DNA of 9,001 nucleotides, from the NCBI GenBank assembly GCA_027483425.1, contig JAIXUR010000056.1, positions 1 through 9,001 of the forward strand. The letters are read 5' to 3'. Source of the DNA: Cyanobacteriota bacterium (GTDB lineage: Bacteria; Cyanobacteriota; Cyanobacteriia; Phormidesmidales; Phormidesmidaceae). A program made the position numbers and the translations under genes. Below, in pieces: positions 5,961 through 9,001 of the stretch. Numbering within the stretch: the first letter of the stretch is position 1; the number at the start of each line of letters is the position of its first letter. A model generated the notes under the pieces. It had not been told where the DNA came from and did no database searches. It worked only from the letters and a program-made list of their open reading frames with translations.

Positions 5961-6944
5961 ATGGATTTGCAGAGTATTAAAACCAAGCTCGTTCATACCG
6001 TCAACGCTCTTGGCCAAAGCGATGCCAATGTTCAGGTTGATTGGGGGGGCGAACCCCAGCGATCACAATCGGCGGCTGGTCCTCGCCCAGGGGTAGACTT
6101 TTCAGCGGCTGTGGATGCCTTGCAGTGGCGTTCGGGGCCCTATTCCCCGGCTCCATCGGCTCCTCCCGTATCCCCTGAGATGCACCTGAAGCGGCTAAAC
6201 GCGATGGCTGGCAAAATTAACCATTTGTCGGCGGAGCAAGAACGCGCGATCGCTGAAATGCAGGCCATTCAGGCCCATCTCTCCCGGCTTCAGCCCCGGT
6301 TGAATGGTCAGGGGCTACCCCTGGCTTCCCCGTCCTTAGACGTTAAGCGGGCGGCCATTGCCTCTGCAGAGGTAGACAGCCAGGGCAATATCTTGCTGTC
6401 CTACCGCACGGTGAATCCGTCCCAGGGCCCCCAGTCGGTTGCTCACCCCAGGCCAAACTCTGAGGCCGCCGATTTGGCCGCCCATCTGCGTGCCACCTAT
6501 GGTTCTGCCGCAGCGGTGCCGGGTGGTTGGCGAGCCCTCGCCGCCGACGTCTTGGCGGTGGGGCAAGAGCCTGCTCAACTGGTTGCCCGACTGGGTCAGG
6601 CAACTTGGGAAATGGCCCAAGGCCTGACCCGCTTTGCGCTCTCGGGGGCTACCCAGCCCCCCGGTGCGCCGCCCCGCCCTAGGGGGAGTTCCCCGGCCTT
6701 GGCAAGACCATCCCTGTCTGGGGTCGATGCTGTGCTGTGGTTTGGCGGTGGTGTGATTGGGCGGGTAGCGTTGAATTTACTGTTGGCGGCTTTCCCGGCC
6801 CTGTGGTCGGTGGCGGTGGCGGCCATTACTGCGGTGACAGCCTATGCCCTCTACCGGGCCACCCTGGCCCCCAAGCTTGCCTTTGGCCCAGCGATTCGAG
6901 TGTTTTTGCTGGTGGTGGGGCTGGTGGTGGGCGGTCAGCTTTAG
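5961..6944 (+). CDS. Hypothetical protein with coiled coil and hydrophobic C-terminus, putatively LexA-regulated
   Basis: I do not recognise this 327-residue product. ATG 5961 is preferred over an upstream in-frame TTG (5910), which lies inside the G-rich repeat; the ribosome site (GGGG at 5948-5951) is weak. From the N-terminus: a polar start (MDLQSIKTKLVHTVN), a Pro/Ser-rich stretch, a probable coiled coil at 74-111, a short strand-like segment near ILLSYRTV, a Pro-rich linker at about 225-250, and a hydrophobic C-terminus from 254 that could form two or three membrane helices (about 257-275, 276-298, 311-327). No signal peptide is seen. The most natural reading is a cytoplasmic domain tethered to the membrane at its C-terminus. 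A LexA-type box about 125 nt upstream suggests induction by DNA damage or another LexA signal. Catalytic motifs are not visible. Confidence 0.75.
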   Translation: MDLQSIKTKLVHTVNALGQSDANVQVDWGGEPQRSQSAAGPRPGVDFSAAVDALQWRSGPYSPAPSAPPVSPEMHLKRLNAMAGKINHLSAEQERAIAEMQAIQAHLSRLQPRLNGQGLPLASPSLDVKRAAIASAEVDSQGNILLSYRTVNPSQGPQSVAHPRPNSEAADLAAHLRATYGSAAAVPGGWRALAADVLAVGQEPAQLVARLGQATWEMAQGLTRFALSGATQPPGAPPRPRGSSPALARPSLSGVDAVLWFGGGVIGRVALNLLLAAFPALWSVAVAAITAVTAYALYRATLAPKLAFGPAIRVFLLVVGLVVGGQL

Positions 6945-6965
6945 GCTGGCCGCCCACCACCAGCC
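6919..6965. repeat. 21-bp perfect-stem hairpin with the stop codon in its loop
   Basis: GGCTGGTGGTGGGCGG (6919-6934) and its exact complement CCGCCCACCACCAGCC (6950-6965) make 16 pairs. A T-G wobble and four more pairs extend the stem to 21 bp around the 5-nt loop TTTAG. The stop codon TAG (6942-6944) of the upstream gene is in that loop. No T-run follows, so it is not a standard intrinsic terminator; it may protect the 3' end of the mRNA or halt transcription in another way. Confidence 0.85.
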
Positions 6966-7019
6966 AGATAGCGTCCCAGGGTTGGCTATGGCGGCGGCTC
7001 CTGCCCTCAGCTATCTGGC
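6963..7019. repeat. Second inverted repeat, 10-bp arms, overlapping the first hairpin
   Basis: GCCAGATAGC (6963-6972) pairs perfectly with GCTATCTGGC (7010-7019). Inside, AGGG (6978-6981) can pair with CCCT (7004-7007). It shares three bases (6963-6965) with the preceding hairpin, so the two cannot both form completely. It ends 15 nt before the ribosome site of the next gene. Confidence 0.75.
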
Positions 7020-7049
7020 CAGCACTATAGGTTTAGAAGGAGGTCGGTC

Positions 7050-7463
7050 ATGGTTTCAACCCATCAGTCTGGGAGCGGAGTAGCCCTAGCTACGATCAAA
7101 ACGGTGATGGCCGGAGGAATCCTGTTGGCCATTGGGCTGCTGGCCATCGATGGCCAGGGGGTGCGTCGCTGGCTTGCGGCGGCCCGGCCCAAGACCTCCG
7201 AGGGCTGCGAAAAAATCGTGCAAAGCAACGCCCAGCTGAGCCGTGAACAGTTGGCTAAGCTGCTGGCCGTACCCGAACGCGACCCCAAGCAGACCGTTCG
7301 CGCCATTGTGGCTGAGCCCTACTGTAGTTTGCCTCAGCTCCAGGTGCGATCGGGGGTAACGTCTGAGCGGGAGGCTTACCCCATGGCCTGGGACCCCTCC
7401 GTTCAGCTGGTGATTCTCTACGAAAATGACGAGTACGCTGGCTATCGCTTTCGGTTTCAGTAA
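7050..7463 (+). CDS. Small membrane-anchored hypothetical protein
   Basis: The 137-residue product has a hydrophobic segment at about 11-33 and then a soluble domain that should face the periplasm or lumen. It looks like a conserved cyanobacterial hypothetical; I cannot name a function. The soluble part holds two cysteines (53 and 92) that could form a disulfide, a helical stretch SREQLAKLLAVPERDP (64-79), and a C-terminus rich in aromatic residues (LVILYENDEYAGYRFRF). The start is certain: AGAAGGAGG (7035-7043), an almost ideal Shine-Dalgarno, lies 6 nt upstream. The stop codon is 6 nt before the next gene, so the two are probably cotranscribed and translationally coupled, suggesting a shared envelope role. 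Confidence 0.85.
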   Translation: MVSTHQSGSGVALATIKTVMAGGILLAIGLLAIDGQGVRRWLAAARPKTSEGCEKIVQSNAQLSREQLAKLLAVPERDPKQTVRAIVAEPYCSLPQLQVRSGVTSEREAYPMAWDPSVQLVILYENDEYAGYRFRFQ

Positions 7464-7469
7464 TGCCCT

Positions 7470-7994
7470 ATGGGTGAGCGATCGCACTACTCTCCCAGCG
7501 CTGTCCGTTGGAGCCCGCAGTTCCATCTAGGGTGGTGGTTTTGGGGGCTGCTGGGGCTGCTGGTTGGCCTAGGGGGGTGCCGCGATCTGTTACCCGTGGT
7601 GCCCCGGCAGATCGTGCTGAAGCAGACCTGGGAAATCGAGTCGGGCGATCGCGTCGCCGGACAAGTGGTGACGGGCGGCCTAGGAGATATTTCGGTGCAG
7701 TTGCGGGGGATTCGCCTGCGGGCTCCTTTTTCCGGCCAGGTGGAGCTGGCGTCCCAGGGGTTTCACTGCATTTATTTTTCGACTCCGGAGGTGCCCGCCT
7801 ATCTGTTCCGCTACTGCGGCGTGCGGCAGCCTCGCCTGGGGTCGGTGGAGGCGGGAGCGGTCATAGGGCGCGGGCAAATTATTCACTTTGCCACCCTGCG
7901 TCGCCAGCCCGATGGGGCCTGGGCCATTGTTGAACCCTCCGATCGCGTCCTGGAACAATCGCTCAATCAGCCGTCACCGGCCCTCAGGTTTTAG
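7470..7994 (+). CDS. Putative lipoprotein with beta-rich, lipoyl-like domain
   Basis: The 174-residue product begins with a polar stretch and a hydrophobic helix at about 19-36 ending in LGGC (34-37), an acceptable lipobox with Cys37 as lipidation site. The mature part looks beta-rich. LRAPFSGQVELAS (83-95) and, later, GAVIGRGQIIHFATLRRQPDG (129-149) recall the two halves of a lipoyl/M23-like barrel, but no catalytic His or biotin-type Lys is seen, so this is structural resemblance only. Cys100 and Cys116 may pair. No clear Shine-Dalgarno precedes the ATG, which fits translational coupling to the gene ending 6 nt upstream. The family is unrecognised; an envelope location is likely. Confidence 0.8.
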   Translation: MGERSHYSPSAVRWSPQFHLGWWFWGLLGLLVGLGGCRDLLPVVPRQIVLKQTWEIESGDRVAGQVVTGGLGDISVQLRGIRLRAPFSGQVELASQGFHCIYFSTPEVPAYLFRYCGVRQPRLGSVEAGAVIGRGQIIHFATLRRQPDGAWAIVEPSDRVLEQSLNQPSPALRF

Positions 7995-8000
7995 CTCCCG

Positions 8001-8033
8001 ATGTTGATGATCTATTCCCTGGTTACCCCATGA
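8001..8033 (+). other. Ten-codon leader frame overlapping the next start (ATGA)
   Basis: An ATG at 8001 opens a ten-codon frame whose TGA (8031-8033) overlaps the ATG at 8030. The downstream gene has no clear ribosome site of its own, so ribosomes ending this frame could re-initiate there. It may equally be chance; the tiny frame itself has only a weak ribosome site. Confidence 0.2.
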
Positions 8034-9001
8034 AGCCTACCCCCGCCCTGCTGGCCGCCAGTTCGCTGCTGACCCTGCTCAGTCCCTCTACGGTGCATGC
8101 TGACATCGGGCCTGCCGCAGACGGCATTCTGAACTTTGATCTACCGGAGCCCCAGCGGATCGCAAGCACCCATGACCTGGGGGTAACCGCGATCGCCCCT
8201 GAAATCGTCCCAGCGTCAGACCCTGTGAACCAGCCGTTGCCCATTCCGGCCCGAGCCGCCAATCCGCCCATGCGGTATCACTCGCCCCAGCAGTTGCCCG
8301 CTGGCGTCTATCGGCGCGGGGTAGCAGTCGCTCTCAACGAGGGTACCTCCGCCACGGCCTTGCTACCGCCCGCCCCACCCTTGCCCACGACCTCGGGGAT
8401 GGTGGCAGCGGCCTTACCGACAGTGGCCCCTGCCGCCGCGCCGCAGGCCGCAGGCTCTGGGGCCCAGGTGTCTGAGATGTTAGATTTTGCCCTGGAGCCC
8501 TCTGCCGCTGTGGCCCTGGCCCGAGCCAAATTGGCAGCATCTCCCTTGGCTAACCCCTTGCCCAGTCTGTTCGAGGGCAATTCTGACTCCTTGGTGGCCT
8601 GGGCCGTCGGCGGCGCCGAGGGCACCCGCACGCCCACCGGAGCCATTAATCCGGCTTATTTTGGCCACACCGACCCTGGCAACCGAGCCTGGAACATGGG
8701 CACGTTCTCTTACCAGCACGGAGCGGCAACGCCAGAGGAAGCCGACCAAAAGCAGCTCAAGCGCTTGCAACATCAGGGGGAGGTTCTGCGTCAGCGAGCC
8801 CTAGACCAGGGATTGAATCTTACCCTCGAAGAAACGCTCAACGGTCTAGACTTGGCCAACCAGTCGCCCCTAGCGGCCATTGGGCGCGTGGGCTACATCG
8901 AGCGTCTAGCCGAGGCCAAGGCCAATGGCCACGAAGGGGCTGAGGCCATTGTGATCGCCCGCACCCGTGCCTATATCAACCCCAAAACAGGGCGCTGGAA
9001 C
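8030..9001 (+). CDS. Secreted cyanobacterial hypothetical protein, 3' end outside window
   Basis: The frame is open for 324 codons and runs off the right edge. Residues 1-24 form a signal peptide (hydrophobic core LLAASSLLTLL) with a likely cut after VHA, sending the protein to the periplasm or outside. A Pro/Ala-rich low-complexity linker covers about 55-160. The conserved-looking part begins at Trp191: GGAEGTRTPTG (194-204), YFGHTDPGN (210-218) and MGTFSYQH, then a charged helical stretch and RTRAYINPKTGRWN at the edge. I recall similar secreted proteins of unknown function in other cyanobacteria. The AEGT motif resembles the catalytic-Glu region of some lysozyme-like muramidases, but this is a guess. 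It starts 35 nt after the lipoprotein stop and is probably in the same operon. No in-frame start exists between that stop and 8030. Confidence 0.8.
   Translation, partial: MKPTPALLAASSLLTLLSPSTVHADIGPAADGILNFDLPEPQRIASTHDLGVTAIAPEIVPASDPVNQPLPIPARAANPPMRYHSPQQLPAGVYRRGVAVALNEGTSATALLPPAPPLPTTSGMVAAALPTVAPAAAPQAAGSGAQVSEMLDFALEPSAAVALARAKLAASPLANPLPSLFEGNSDSLVAWAVGGAEGTRTPTGAINPAYFGHTDPGNRAWNMGTFSYQHGAATPEEADQKQLKRLQHQGEVLRQRALDQGLNLTLEETLNGLDLANQSPLAAIGRVGYIERLAEAKANGHEGAEAIVIARTRAYINPKTGRWN

Noticed and set aside
5751..6017. Minus-strand frame of 88 codons across the LexA box and the 5961 start
   Set aside because: It runs through the operator, the G-rich repeat and the start of a better-supported gene, has no ribosome site and no recognisable motif.
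485..8196. Thirteen GCGATCGC octamers scattered over genes and spacers
   Set aside because: This is the well-known HIP1 element of cyanobacteria. It helps identify the organism but is not a new feature.
8308..8646. Minus-strand frame of 112 codons opposite the secreted protein
   Set aside because: The plus strand carries a continuous 324-codon frame with signal peptide and constrained motifs; the antisense product is low complexity.

Overview
The window looks like a chromosomal segment of a filamentous or Leptolyngbya/Nodosilinea-like cyanobacterium (genus is inference). I counted 13 copies of the octamer GCGATCGC (HIP1, the cyanobacterial hallmark) in 9 kb by eye, far above chance. The base composition is GC-rich. 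The proteins also fit: a Psb35-like photosystem II assembly protein, an MlaE/Ycf63-type permease, and several hypothetical proteins of cyanobacterial character.

Layout, left to right. (1) 1-1158, plus strand: the 3' part of a STAND-NTPase (nSTAND1-type) protein with one membrane segment and a long Pro/Ala-rich tail. (2) 1225-3990, plus: a Rad50/SbcC-type coiled-coil ATPase with no CXXC zinc hook. (3) 4026-4057: a hairpin with an A-run on its left, so an intrinsic terminator for the minus-strand gene that converges on it. (4) 4122-4355, minus: a small single-pass membrane protein resembling Psb35, preceded by an array of four RpaB/HLR1-type half-sites at about 10-11 bp spacing. (5) 4580-5446, minus: an MlaE-family lipid ABC transporter permease. 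(6) 5447-5960: a 514-nt gene-free region with several inverted repeats, a LexA-type operator beside two tandem GTAC repeats, and a G-rich heptamer repeat. (7) 5961-6944, plus: an unrecognised protein with a coiled coil and a hydrophobic C-terminus, placed to be under LexA control. (8) 6919-7019: two large overlapping inverted repeats; the stop codon of gene 7 lies in the loop of the first. (9) 7050-7463, 7470-7994 and 8030-9001 (runs off the end), plus: a small membrane-anchored protein, a putative lipoprotein and a secreted protein, tightly spaced and probably one transcription unit working in the cell envelope.

No mobile element, CRISPR array, tRNA or rRNA was seen. The strongest leads are the regulatory DNA rather than a new gene system: the LexA operator cluster ahead of an unknown membrane protein, the HLR1 array ahead of the Psb35-like gene, and the stop-codon hairpin pair at 6919-7019. 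No complete new multi-gene system could be supported from sequence alone.
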